Shown here in pieces: positions 1-5,573 of a DNA stretch of 7,188 nt. The translations under genes were made by a program, and so were the position numbers. The notes under the pieces were generated by a model that saw only the letters and a program-made list of their open reading frames with translations, did not search any database and was not told where the DNA came from. The stretch is from Acidobacteriota bacterium (GTDB lineage: Bacteria > Acidobacteriota > Terriglobia > Terriglobales > Acidobacteriaceae): positions 1-7,188 of the forward strand of contig JAJYBW010000172.1 of assembly GCA_021778815.1 (NCBI GenBank). Reading direction: 5' to 3'. Each line of letters starts with the position of its first letter. Position 1 is the first letter of the stretch.

Positions 1-600
1 GCATTGCAAAGAGCGCAGGCGGAAGCTCGCGCTGCCCAGGCTCAGGCCGCCGCCGCACAAGAGGCCCAGGCTCGCGCTCAGGCGGAAGCTGCCAAGGCCC
101 AGGCCGACGCAGCCGCCCAAAAATCAGCGCAACAGGCGGCCCAGGCCATTGAAGCGCAACGGGCACTCCGAGCCCAGCTTCTGGCCCAGCTGAATTCTGT
201 GCTGCAAACCGTGGATACGCCGCGGGGCCTCGTCGTCACCATGGCAGACATTCTGTTCTCAACCGGCAAGTATCAGCTGTCGCAGAATGCGAACCTGGCG
301 CTGGCGAAAATGGCCGGCGTCATCCTGGCTCATCCAGGGCTGAAGTTGAAGATTGAAGGCTACACCGACAGCACCGGCAGTCCTCAATTCAACCTCAAGT
401 TGTCAGGCCAACGCGCAGATGAGGTTCGAGCGTTTCTGATCTCGCAGGGTCTCAGTCCGGATTCGGTGACCTCGGTGGGCATGGGCGCCGCAGATCCTGT
501 GGCCAGCAACGACACGGCTGCGGGTCGGCGGCAGAACCGGCGCGTGGAAATTGTCGTTTCCGGTGAAGCGATCGGCACCGCCGCCTCATCCGGGAACTAA
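1..600 (+). CDS. OmpA-family peptidoglycan-binding protein (5' end outside window)
   Basis: The reading frame is open from the first base and ends with TAA at 598-600; the TTG at 4 is not a convincing start, so the gene is taken as truncated at the left edge. Visible residues 4 to about 55 are almost entirely Ala, Gln, Glu, Arg and Lys, and should form a long helix or coiled-coil stalk. From about residue 75 onward there is an OmpA C-terminal domain: a strand-forming segment followed by FSTGKYQLS, a helix, and then the signature TDSTG....N..LS.QRA..V. The Asp of TDS (codon 367-369) and the Arg 15 residues later (codon 412-414) match in spacing the Asp/Arg pair that binds diaminopimelate of peptidoglycan in E. 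coli OmpA. The NRRVEI motif closes the domain. By family, such proteins tether the outer membrane or an envelope complex to the cell wall. The missing N-terminus probably carries a signal peptide or lipobox. The domain call is firm; the specific role is not. Confidence 0.93.
   Translation, partial: ALQRAQAEARAAQAQAAAAQEAQARAQAEAAKAQADAAAQKSAQQAAQAIEAQRALRAQLLAQLNSVLQTVDTPRGLVVTMADILFSTGKYQLSQNANLALAKMAGVILAHPGLKLKIEGYTDSTGSPQFNLKLSGQRADEVRAFLISQGLSPDSVTSVGMGAADPVASNDTAAGRRQNRRVEIVVSGEAIGTAASSGN
10..135 (+). repeat. Two 21-residue Ala/Gln-rich stalk repeats
   Basis: Residues 4-24 and 25-45 of the visible OmpA-family protein align without gaps and agree at about 14 of 21 positions, both beginning RAQAEA. 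The DNA also shares the 12-mer CAGGCGGAAGCT at 16-27 and 79-90, exactly 63 bp apart. Twenty-one residues equal three heptads, so duplication keeps helical phase and lengthens the stalk. More copies may lie to the left of the window. Confidence 0.7.
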
Positions 601-781
601 TATCAGCCCACTCGGTTGCGGACGCGGCGATCACCAGCGCGTCTGCATTGCCTGGGAGAGACTGACAAGGTTTTCTGGAACCACTTGGATGACCCAGTCA
701 CCGGGACGATCCTGCTTTTGAATTCAACCTGCCGGTGGATTCTTTTGACACCACCCTGGCACTAATTCACCCACCACACAT

Positions 782-787
782 AAGGAG
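782..787 (+). promoter_or_regulatory. Shine-Dalgarno AAGGAG
   Basis: AAGGAG stands 7 nt before the ATG at 795 and decides the start of the small secreted protein. It is preferred over an in-frame ATG at 735, which would add 20 residues in front of an already complete signal peptide. Confidence 0.85.
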
Positions 788-794
788 ATTCGAA

Positions 795-1229
795 ATGATC
801 TTTCATCGAAGCAAGTTCAAGGCATTGTTGGCGGGGCTTGTCGCAGTTGTCATCACAATTGGACTGCACGGTGCGCTTGCCCAGGATCTGGTTCACGGAA
901 TCAGTGGAGTTGTGAAGAGCGTCGATAAGGGAACCCGAACATTTGTTGTGAAGACTGCCGATGGCACCGAGCACTCCTTCAAGTGGACCGATAAAACGGT
1001 GGTCAGGGGAAGCAAAGACATCGCCAAGGGCACGAAAGATACAAGTAAGGATGTTGCCAAGGCGACCGAGGATACCGGCAAAGACATCGACAAGGGTAGT
1101 GTCGATACCTACATGGATGCGAAGAAGGGCGCCAAGGTCACTGTCCGCTACACCGAAAAGGGCGGCGAGAAGACCGCAATCGGCGTAAAAGATGCCGGCA
1201 AGGCCACCGGAAAAGCGCTCGCTCAGTAA
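795..1229 (+). CDS. Small secreted protein with LEA-like 11-residue repeats
   Basis: This 144-residue protein begins at an ATG with a strong Shine-Dalgarno. Residues 1-29 form a classical signal peptide: basic MIFHRSKFK, a hydrophobic core to about residue 24, and an ALA|Q cleavage site at 29/30. Residues 33-71 look like a small beta domain of alternating strands and turns (GISGVVKSVDKGTRTFVVK, then a FKWTDKTVV strand). Residues 73-105 are three consecutive 11-residue repeats of the form (S/G)KD(I/V)xK(G/A)xxDT, strongly hydrophilic and amphipathic. Residues 106-132 return to beta-type sequence (KVTVRYTEKGG, KTAIGV), followed by a Lys/Ala/Gly tail. The likely location is periplasmic or extracellular. 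The repeats recall group-3 LEA/hydrophilin proteins, so a role in desiccation or envelope stress is possible but inferred. The beta parts resemble DUF5666-type domains only loosely. It appears monocistronic: 194 bp separate it from the OmpA gene, and a terminator lies 280 bp downstream. Confidence 0.85.
   Translation: MIFHRSKFKALLAGLVAVVITIGLHGALAQDLVHGISGVVKSVDKGTRTFVVKTADGTEHSFKWTDKTVVRGSKDIAKGTKDTSKDVAKATEDTGKDIDKGSVDTYMDAKKGAKVTVRYTEKGGEKTAIGVKDAGKATGKALAQ
1011..1109 (+). repeat. Three tandem 33-bp units encoding 11-residue repeats
   Basis: Residues 73-83 (SKDIAKGTKDT), 84-94 (SKDVAKATEDT) and 95-105 (GKDIDKGSVDT) are in perfect register with no gaps. Lys2, Asp3, Lys6, Asp10 and Thr11 are invariant apart from conservative changes elsewhere. 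An 11-residue period is that of a helix completing three turns, as in LEA group 3 proteins and apolipoproteins. The DNA units have diverged more than the protein, which suggests selection on the pattern rather than very recent duplication. Confidence 0.85.
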
Positions 1230-1583
1230 TCGAGCAGCGTACAGATGTTCGTCAATCGTTTTTCACAGGGAACATCGTGGGGGAAGCGCCGGTCGCTCGC
1301 TTCTGTACTTGTTGTTTGTCCGTGAATTATTTGCATCGTCCATTCAATGTAGTTGTCGGGTGAGTTCGGGCTTCTTGGAGTTTTGTTTCCCGGATTTCCG
1401 ATTCGAGAACCAGCGTGGCATCCGCACCGGGTTCCGACCGATGCGCCGAATCTTAACGCCTTCGACGTGAACTGCAGGGAATCCAGCAACAGGCATCAAC
1501 AGAATGACAAAAGCCCACATCTCGCAGATGTGGGCTTTTGCGTGGCAATCTCTGGTCATATTCGATCGATGAACCCGGCGTGA
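1230..1583. other. Convergent intergenic region without a gene
   Basis: This 354-bp gap lies between the ends of two converging genes. The short open frames across it on either strand have no plausible Shine-Dalgarno, no family resemblance and unlikely composition, so I annotate no gene. The only clear structure is the terminator at 1509-1539. Positions 1230-1508 would be a long 3' untranslated stretch for the upstream gene; I see no further hairpin or known RNA motif there. Confidence 0.6.
1509..1539. terminator. Bidirectional intrinsic terminator
   Basis: The arms AAAAGCCCACATCT (1509-1522) and AGATGTGGGCTTTT (1526-1539) are perfect 14-bp complements around a 3-nt loop CGC. On the plus strand the GC-rich stem ends in TTTT, and on the minus strand the A tract becomes the T tract. 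It can therefore end transcription both for the small secreted gene on the plus strand and for the DUF3300 gene on the minus strand, whose stop codon is 44 bp away. This shape is typical between convergent genes. Confidence 0.9.
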
Positions 1584-3149
1584 TTAGTGGTGTCCACCGC
1601 CTCCGTCATGTCCACCGCCGCCTCCGGGGCCGCCGCTGGGATGTCCTTCGTCTCCTCCGCTCGGACGTCCTCCGCTCGGATGCCCACCGGTATTCGACTG
1701 TGGATGACGGTTCGAATTTCCCCTATAGCTGGACTGGTTCGGTCTCGGCTGCGCCGCATTGCGGTTGTAGTTCTGCTGCGGACTGCTACGAAACTGCGGA
1801 TTGCCACGGAACTGCGGGTTGCCATGGTTCTGCTGCGGATTGCCACGAAACTGCGGGTTGCCATGGTTTTGCTGCGGATTGCCACGAAACTGCGGGTTGC
1901 CATGGTTTTGCTGCGGATTGCCACGGAACTGCGGGTTGCCATGGTTTTGCTGCGGATTGCCATGGAACTGCGGGTTGCCATGGTTCTGCTGCGGATTGCC
2001 ATGAAACTGCGGGTTGCCGTGGTTGTAGTTGCCGCCGTGGTTATAGTCGCCACCATGGTTGTAATACGAACCTCGGCTGCCCGGATAACCATGTGGACTG
2101 CCAGGGCGGTTAAAGCCGCGGTTGTAGACAGTCACACTGCGGGTGTAATAGCGGTTGCCTCCGTAGTAGATGGCGCGGTGATCCCAGTCAGGATGCCAGC
2201 TGTGCCATCCCCAGCCCCAGTGCGACCACATCCCAATCCCAATACCAACGCCAAAGCCGATGGCGAGCCCGCTGCCAAAGTACACGCCCGCAGGCGGCCC
2301 GTAGTAATAGCCCGGGTAAATCCCGATCGGCGCGCCATACACGCCCCACGGGTTATATGTCGGGACGTAGACCACCTCGGGATTCGCCGGTACGATAACA
2401 ATGTTTCCGCCATCGTCGGAAACGTTCTGCTGTGGCGTGTTTTGCAATGTGCCGGCGGCCTGCGCCCGGGCGCGCATGGTTTGCACTGCAGACATTACAT
2501 CGTCCGGCTGGTTGTAGTAGGCGTTGCCCAGATCGGTCGTCCACTGAATATTTCGATCCATCTGCGCCAGAACCGACGGGAACGCGACCAGTGCTTTCAC
2601 GCTGGGGTCCCAGTCTTGCTGGTTGGCATCGGCCGCCAATTGATCTGGTGGCATATTCCCCTGCGACTGAACCCAGCGATCCGCTTCCACCACCTGCGTG
2701 GGATAAGTGGAGGCCGCCAGAACCTGCGCCACCAGCGCGTCTGGATACAGCGCGATCGGCGCGACCATTTGCCCCAGTTCTTCCGGACTTAAGGGCTCCC
2801 CCTGGGGCGCACCCTGGTCCGGAGGTGGCGCGCCCTGATCCTGAGGTGGACCTTGGTCCTGCGGAGCGTACTGATCCTGCGAGCCATTTTGTCCTTGCGG
2901 CGGAGGTGGGGGCGGTGGCTCCGTTCCGTTATATTGCTCCTGCTGCTGCGGGGCCGTCTGCGCAAATAAAAGACCGCCCTGTCCCATAGGCACGATCAGG
3001 AAAATCAGGACGCCCGCAAATATTTGCCTGGCCAGCAGCGCGGCGCGTGCGATACCCATCCAACGCGCCGAAGAGGACGGCAGCGTACCGCTCAGTCTCT
3101 GCAGAAATAGGGTTGCCGGAAAAATATTTTTCTGACTGTTCGATTTCAT
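1584..3149 (-). CDS. DUF3300 exported protein with 13-residue repeats and His/Gly-rich tail
   Basis: The 521-residue product is read from the ATG at 3149-3147, preceded by GAGAGGG and four A's; an in-frame start 53 codons earlier lacks such a site. A long basic N-terminus leads into a hydrophobic segment at about 42-62 ending LLFAQ, probably a signal peptide. Residues 65-120 form a Pro/Gln/Asp linker containing a seven-Pro run. Residues about 120-290 are the DUF3300 domain, recognised by LSPEELGQMVAPIALYPDAL, QVLAASTYPTQVVEADRW, WDPSVKALVAFPSVL and the VYVPTYNPWGVYG segment. Residues 285-324 are Gly-zipper-like, then rich in Trp and His. Next come YNHGG units (363-376), the 13-residue array (about 378-446), and a C-terminus rich in Pro-Ser-Gly-Gly and His ending GGGGHH. 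The biochemical function of DUF3300 is not established. The His-rich tail could bind metal, and the whole could be a surface or periplasmic structural protein; both are inference. It is transcribed alone and divergently from the DUF3467 gene. Confidence 0.9.
   Translation of the reverse strand: MKSNSQKNIFPATLFLQRLSGTLPSSSARWMGIARAALLARQIFAGVLIFLIVPMGQGGLLFAQTAPQQQEQYNGTEPPPPPPPQGQNGSQDQYAPQDQGPPQDQGAPPPDQGAPQGEPLSPEELGQMVAPIALYPDALVAQVLAASTYPTQVVEADRWVQSQGNMPPDQLAADANQQDWDPSVKALVAFPSVLAQMDRNIQWTTDLGNAYYNQPDDVMSAVQTMRARAQAAGTLQNTPQQNVSDDGGNIVIVPANPEVVYVPTYNPWGVYGAPIGIYPGYYYGPPAGVYFGSGLAIGFGVGIGIGMWSHWGWGWHSWHPDWDHRAIYYGGNRYYTRSVTVYNRGFNRPGSPHGYPGSRGSYYNHGGDYNHGGNYNHGNPQFHGNPQQNHGNPQFHGNPQQNHGNPQFRGNPQQNHGNPQFRGNPQQNHGNPQFRGNPQQNHGNPQFRGNPQFRSSPQQNYNRNAAQPRPNQSSYRGNSNRHPQSNTGGHPSGGRPSGGDEGHPSGGPGGGGGHDGGGGHH
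1801..2019 (-). repeat. 39-bp tandem repeat array (13-residue units)
   Basis: Units begin at exactly 39-bp spacing at 1801, 1840, 1879, 1918, 1957 and 1996; five are complete and the sixth is partial, and a degenerate copy precedes 1801. On the minus strand each encodes NPQF(R/H)GNPQQNHG. The units at 1840-1878 and 1879-1917 are identical base for base. The variable residue is Arg in the four units nearer the C-terminus and His in the two nearer the N-terminus, a single CGT/CAT difference. Because 39 is a multiple of three, gain or loss of a unit keeps the frame. Confidence 0.93.
2020..2067 (-). repeat. 18-bp repeat encoding YNHGG(D/N)
   Basis: Three units start at 2020, 2038 and 2056 (TGGTTGTAG, TGGTTATAG and TGGTTGTAA on the plus strand), the third incomplete. 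On the coding strand they give YNHGGD, YNHGGN and YNHGN. They merge directly into the 39-bp array through the shared Asn-His-Gly core, suggesting that the larger unit grew from this simpler one. Confidence 0.75.
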
Positions 3150-3410
3150 TTTTCCCTCTCTAACAAAAGGCAAACCAGCATTGCTGGACCCAATCCAAAT
3201 GCTGCCAAAAACTCGACCAGGCGACTGGTATGGATGGTAACCCTTGTCAGGGTCGATAGTTGCTCCAAAATGGGTGTTGATCTCAATACCTCTTACACCC
3301 AGAACCAACCCGAAAAGGGCAGCGTTCTCTCATCCTGTTCGCTGTTAGCGCGGAGAATCCCTCACGGTTTGATGCAGCCCGCCATCGCGCACTCGCGGTA
3401 CCCTTATTGC
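3150..3410. promoter_or_regulatory. Divergent intergenic region with a short dyad
   Basis: This 261-bp stretch separates divergent start codons and must hold promoters for both the DUF3300 gene (minus) and the DUF3467 gene (plus). I cannot identify a convincing -35/-10 pair on either strand. One perfect short dyad, CCAGCA-T-TGCTGG, lies at 3175-3187, about 26 bp upstream of the DUF3300 start codon, where an operator or leader hairpin could sit. A 13-bp dyad may occur by chance. Both flanking frames remain open into the region, so longer N-termini cannot be excluded. Confidence 0.4.
3154..3160 (-). promoter_or_regulatory. Shine-Dalgarno GAGAGGG of the DUF3300 gene
   Basis: Read on the minus strand, GAGAGGG is followed by AAAA and the ATG at 3149-3147. 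It supports this start over the in-frame ATG ending at 3059, which has no purine-rich site, and over the ATG at 3308. The spacing of 4 nt from the final G is short but acceptable. Confidence 0.65.
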
Positions 3411-3731
3411 ATGAGCCAGCCCATGCATTCTTCTCCGAATATCAATATTGTTCAGGCGCCGGACTATCGCGACGGCTACGCCAACAGCGTCCAGGTGCGT
3501 GCCAGCGTGTGGGACTTTATGTTAGTTTTTGGCGCCGCCCGCCAGGATTCTCCCGATGAAGTTGTCCTGCGAAATTTTCAGGGAATCTACCTGAGCCCGC
3601 AGCAGGCCAAAGCACTGTGGAACCTGCTGGGTCAGAACCTGGCGCAATATGAGCAAGCCTTTGGTGCTATCAATCTGGAGCCCACGCAGGCGTTTCCGGC
3701 CGCCGGCCCCGGCAACGGTCCGATACACTAA
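3411..3731 (+). CDS. DUF3467 family protein
   Basis: From the ATG at 3411 the product is 106 residues, close to the usual length of this family. The frame is open back to an ATG at 3234, but the extra 59 residues have a composition unlike a conserved domain and are not preceded by a clear Shine-Dalgarno. The start at 3411 also has only a weak site, and an ATG at 3423 is a further option. The recognisable core is residues about 12-86: PDYRDGYANSVQVRASVWDF followed by MLVFG, then a VVLRNFQGIYLSPQQAKAL helix and an amphipathic helix NLLGQNLAQYEQAFG. No signal peptide or membrane segment is present, so it is predicted to be cytoplasmic. DUF3467 proteins are small and widespread with no established biochemical role. 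It lies 71 bp ahead of the glycosyltransferase gene without an evident terminator, so co-transcription is possible. Confidence 0.83.
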   Translation: MSQPMHSSPNINIVQAPDYRDGYANSVQVRASVWDFMLVFGAARQDSPDEVVLRNFQGIYLSPQQAKALWNLLGQNLAQYEQAFGAINLEPTQAFPAAGPGNGPIH

Positions 3732-3790
3732 ACCCGCATTGGTGCGAGTCAGCCATTGGAAGGTCCCCCAGTTTCCCCTTTCGACTTGTC

Positions 3791-3795
3791 AGGAG
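3791..3795 (+). promoter_or_regulatory. Shine-Dalgarno AGGAG fixing a TTG start
   Basis: AGGAG is 7 nt before TTG at 3803. An ATG at 3798 is only 2 nt from this site, lies in another frame and opens just nine codons before TGA at 3825-3827. The TTG is therefore the better start for the glycosyltransferase. Confidence 0.7.
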
Positions 3796-3802
3796 CGATG
3801 AT

Positions 3803-5524
3803 TTGCCGGCCACGAATCCGCCTTTGAAATCAGCGCACGTCGCACCGTCGCATTCGCTGCTGCAACAATTTCTGCTGCGGGAACATCGCGATGAGCCTGT
3901 CGCCAACTGGATGATTTTTCCCGTCATCTATGCCTTCGTCCTGCTCACCCATCTACCGCTGCTGCGGTTGCCTTATTTCTGGGATGAGGCTGGCTACTAT
4001 ATTCCTGCGGCGTATGATTTTTTTCGCACCGGCTCGCTCATCCCATATTCCACTCTGACCAACGCCCATCCTCCTTTGCCGACGCTCTACCTGGCCATGT
4101 GGTGGAGGGTCTCCGTCTTCACTCCCGTAGTCACGCGCCTCGCAACCTGCCTGGTGGCTGCCTTTGCGCTGACGGCCGTCTTCGCGTTGGTGCGCCGCTT
4201 GATGAACACCACCGTCGCCGTCGCAACCACATTGCTCACGGCGATCTATCCAGTGTGGTTTACGCAAAGCACCCTTGCCCAGGCCGATATCTATGCCGCC
4301 GCCGGAACCCTGTGGGCGCTTGTCTATGCACTAGACGAATTGCCCTCCGCGCGCCGTGGTTGGATCGCCGCCGTCTGGTTCTCGCTGGCCGCGTTGTCGA
4401 AAGAAACCGCCATCGTGATGCCGTTGACCCTGGCTGCGTGGCACGTGTGGGAAACGCGTCGAAAGCCTGCACAAGCCCGTGGACATTGGCGTGCCGTCAT
4501 GCAGTTTGTTTTGCCGGCCCTGCCCTTGTGCGCCTGGTATGCCTACCATTTTCATAAGACCGGCTATATCTTCGGCAATCCGCAGTACGTGCGTTACAAC
4601 GCCGTGCTGACCCTGCACCTGCTCCGCTTTTTCCTGGCGTTAGGGCAGCGGCTGATGCAAATCACCATCTATATGAATCTGTTCGTGCCCATCCTATGTA
4701 TGGTGGCTGCGATGTTTTTGCCGGCGCTTCGCCGAGCAGATGGCAGCAAACGTCCCCGCGTTTCCTGGAACGTGCAGGCGCAGATTGGGTTGCTGCTGCT
4801 GGTCAACCTCATATTCTTTTCGATCGCTGGCGGCGCTGTGCTGGCGCGCTATCTGCTGCCGCTGTATCCGCTGATTTTGCTGCTCTGCGTTTCCACCTGG
4901 CGGCGCCGGGTAGAGCAGTGGCCGTGGATTGTCGCGCTGAGTACCGTAGCGTTTCTCGCCGGATTATTCGTCAATCCCCCCTATCGATTTACGCCGGAAG
5001 ATAACCTGACCTATCGCAGCCTGATCATCATGCAGCAGCAGGCGATTGCCCAGGTCATCCATCGCGCCCCGGGTGGCACCGTGCTGACAGCGTGGCCCGC
5101 GACGGATGAGTTACGCAGACCCGAGCTGGGATATGTTCGCAAGCCGGTGCATGTGGTAGCGATCGATAATTTTTCGCTGCCCCAGATCGAAACCGCATCG
5201 CAACTGCACAATTATGATGCAGCCCTGGTGTTTGCCACCAAGTACGAACTGCCCGACAGCCTGCGATGGACCCACTTTGGCGATCAACAGTGGAACAAGG
5301 AATATTTTGGCTACCATTACGATCTGCCGCCCGCGCTGATCGCGAAATTGCTGCACGGGGATGTGGTTTGGCTGGCAAGAACGCGAGGATTATGGACCGC
5401 CGTTTTGCTGTTTAACCGCCCGCAACGAGTCAGTGTGCCCGCGAATGTCGCGCCCCTCCAGACCTACACCGCGACCCTCACCTCGCAGGAAGCGCAACCC
5501 CTGCATACCGAAGTTTCCCGCTGA
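3803..5524 (+). CDS. Family 39-type membrane glycosyltransferase (GT-C, PMT/ArnT-like)
   Basis: The 573-residue product starts at TTG with a well-placed AGGAG. After a 35-residue cytoplasmic N-terminus comes a first membrane helix (about 37-55), then the GT-C catalytic loop with FWDEAGYY. The Asp61-Glu62 pair matches the conserved acidic pair of PMT/ArnT-type enzymes that use polyprenyl-phosphate-linked sugars. NAHPPLP (88-94) follows, a second family hallmark. Further hydrophobic segments lie at about 95-130, 136-155, 163-178, 185-215, 233-248, 270-310, 327-342, 346-365 and 374-391. The ARYLLPLYPL segment (348-357) is also typical. Residues about 392-573 are mostly hydrophilic and probably form a soluble periplasmic domain. 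Expected role: transfer of a sugar from an undecaprenyl-phosphate carrier to a glycolipid, glycan or protein at the outer face of the inner membrane. The acceptor cannot be deduced. The downstream FlgO/TPR gene begins within 50 bp and is probably in the same operon. Confidence 0.9.
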   Translation: MPATNPPLKSAHVAPSHSLLQQFLLREHRDEPVANWMIFPVIYAFVLLTHLPLLRLPYFWDEAGYYIPAAYDFFRTGSLIPYSTLTNAHPPLPTLYLAMWWRVSVFTPVVTRLATCLVAAFALTAVFALVRRLMNTTVAVATTLLTAIYPVWFTQSTLAQADIYAAAGTLWALVYALDELPSARRGWIAAVWFSLAALSKETAIVMPLTLAAWHVWETRRKPAQARGHWRAVMQFVLPALPLCAWYAYHFHKTGYIFGNPQYVRYNAVLTLHLLRFFLALGQRLMQITIYMNLFVPILCMVAAMFLPALRRADGSKRPRVSWNVQAQIGLLLLVNLIFFSIAGGAVLARYLLPLYPLILLLCVSTWRRRVEQWPWIVALSTVAFLAGLFVNPPYRFTPEDNLTYRSLIIMQQQAIAQVIHRAPGGTVLTAWPATDELRRPELGYVRKPVHVVAIDNFSLPQIETASQLHNYDAALVFATKYELPDSLRWTHFGDQQWNKEYFGYHYDLPPALIAKLLHGDVVWLARTRGLWTAVLLFNRPQRVSVPANVAPLQTYTATLTSQEAQPLHTEVSR

Positions 5525-5573
5525 ATGTATGCTGAACTCTAGTATCACCAGTGTCGTGAAGAAAAACAGATCC

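Noticed and set aside
621..643. GACGCG...CGCGTC hairpin downstream of the OmpA-family gene as a terminator
   Set aside because: The stem is only 6 bp with an 11-nt loop and no T tract follows.
677..699. ECF-sigma-like promoter (GGAACC and GTC) upstream of the small secreted gene
   Set aside because: The spacing between the two parts is about 15 nt, shorter than expected, and the -10 part is only three bases, so a chance match is likely.
745..768. TTGACA at 745-750 as a sigma-70 -35 box
   Set aside because: No acceptable -10 hexamer lies 16-18 bp downstream; the nearest AT-rich hexamer, TAATTC, is only 12 bp away.
1801..2004. Cys-rich plus-strand frame with repeated NCGLPWFCC units
   Set aside because: It looks like a Cys-rich repeat peptide but is another frame of the same array, lying wholly inside the DUF3300 gene, without a ribosome binding site.
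1801..2019. CRISPR array
   Set aside because: The repeats are directly adjacent with no unique spacers, and they are translated in frame as part of a protein.
1587..2792. A 401-codon plus-strand open frame opposite the DUF3300 gene, with repeated LRIATKLRVAMVL-like units
   Set aside because: It is the antisense reading of the 39-bp array and of the GC-rich coding strand. Because the unit is a multiple of three and contains no stop in several frames, long open frames arise automatically. The opposite strand has a recognised domain, a Shine-Dalgarno and a terminator.
3234..3410. N-terminal extension of the DUF3467 protein by 59 residues
   Set aside because: The extra segment shows no signal peptide, conserved motif or good ribosome binding site, and the family is normally about 100 residues. 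Not fully excluded.
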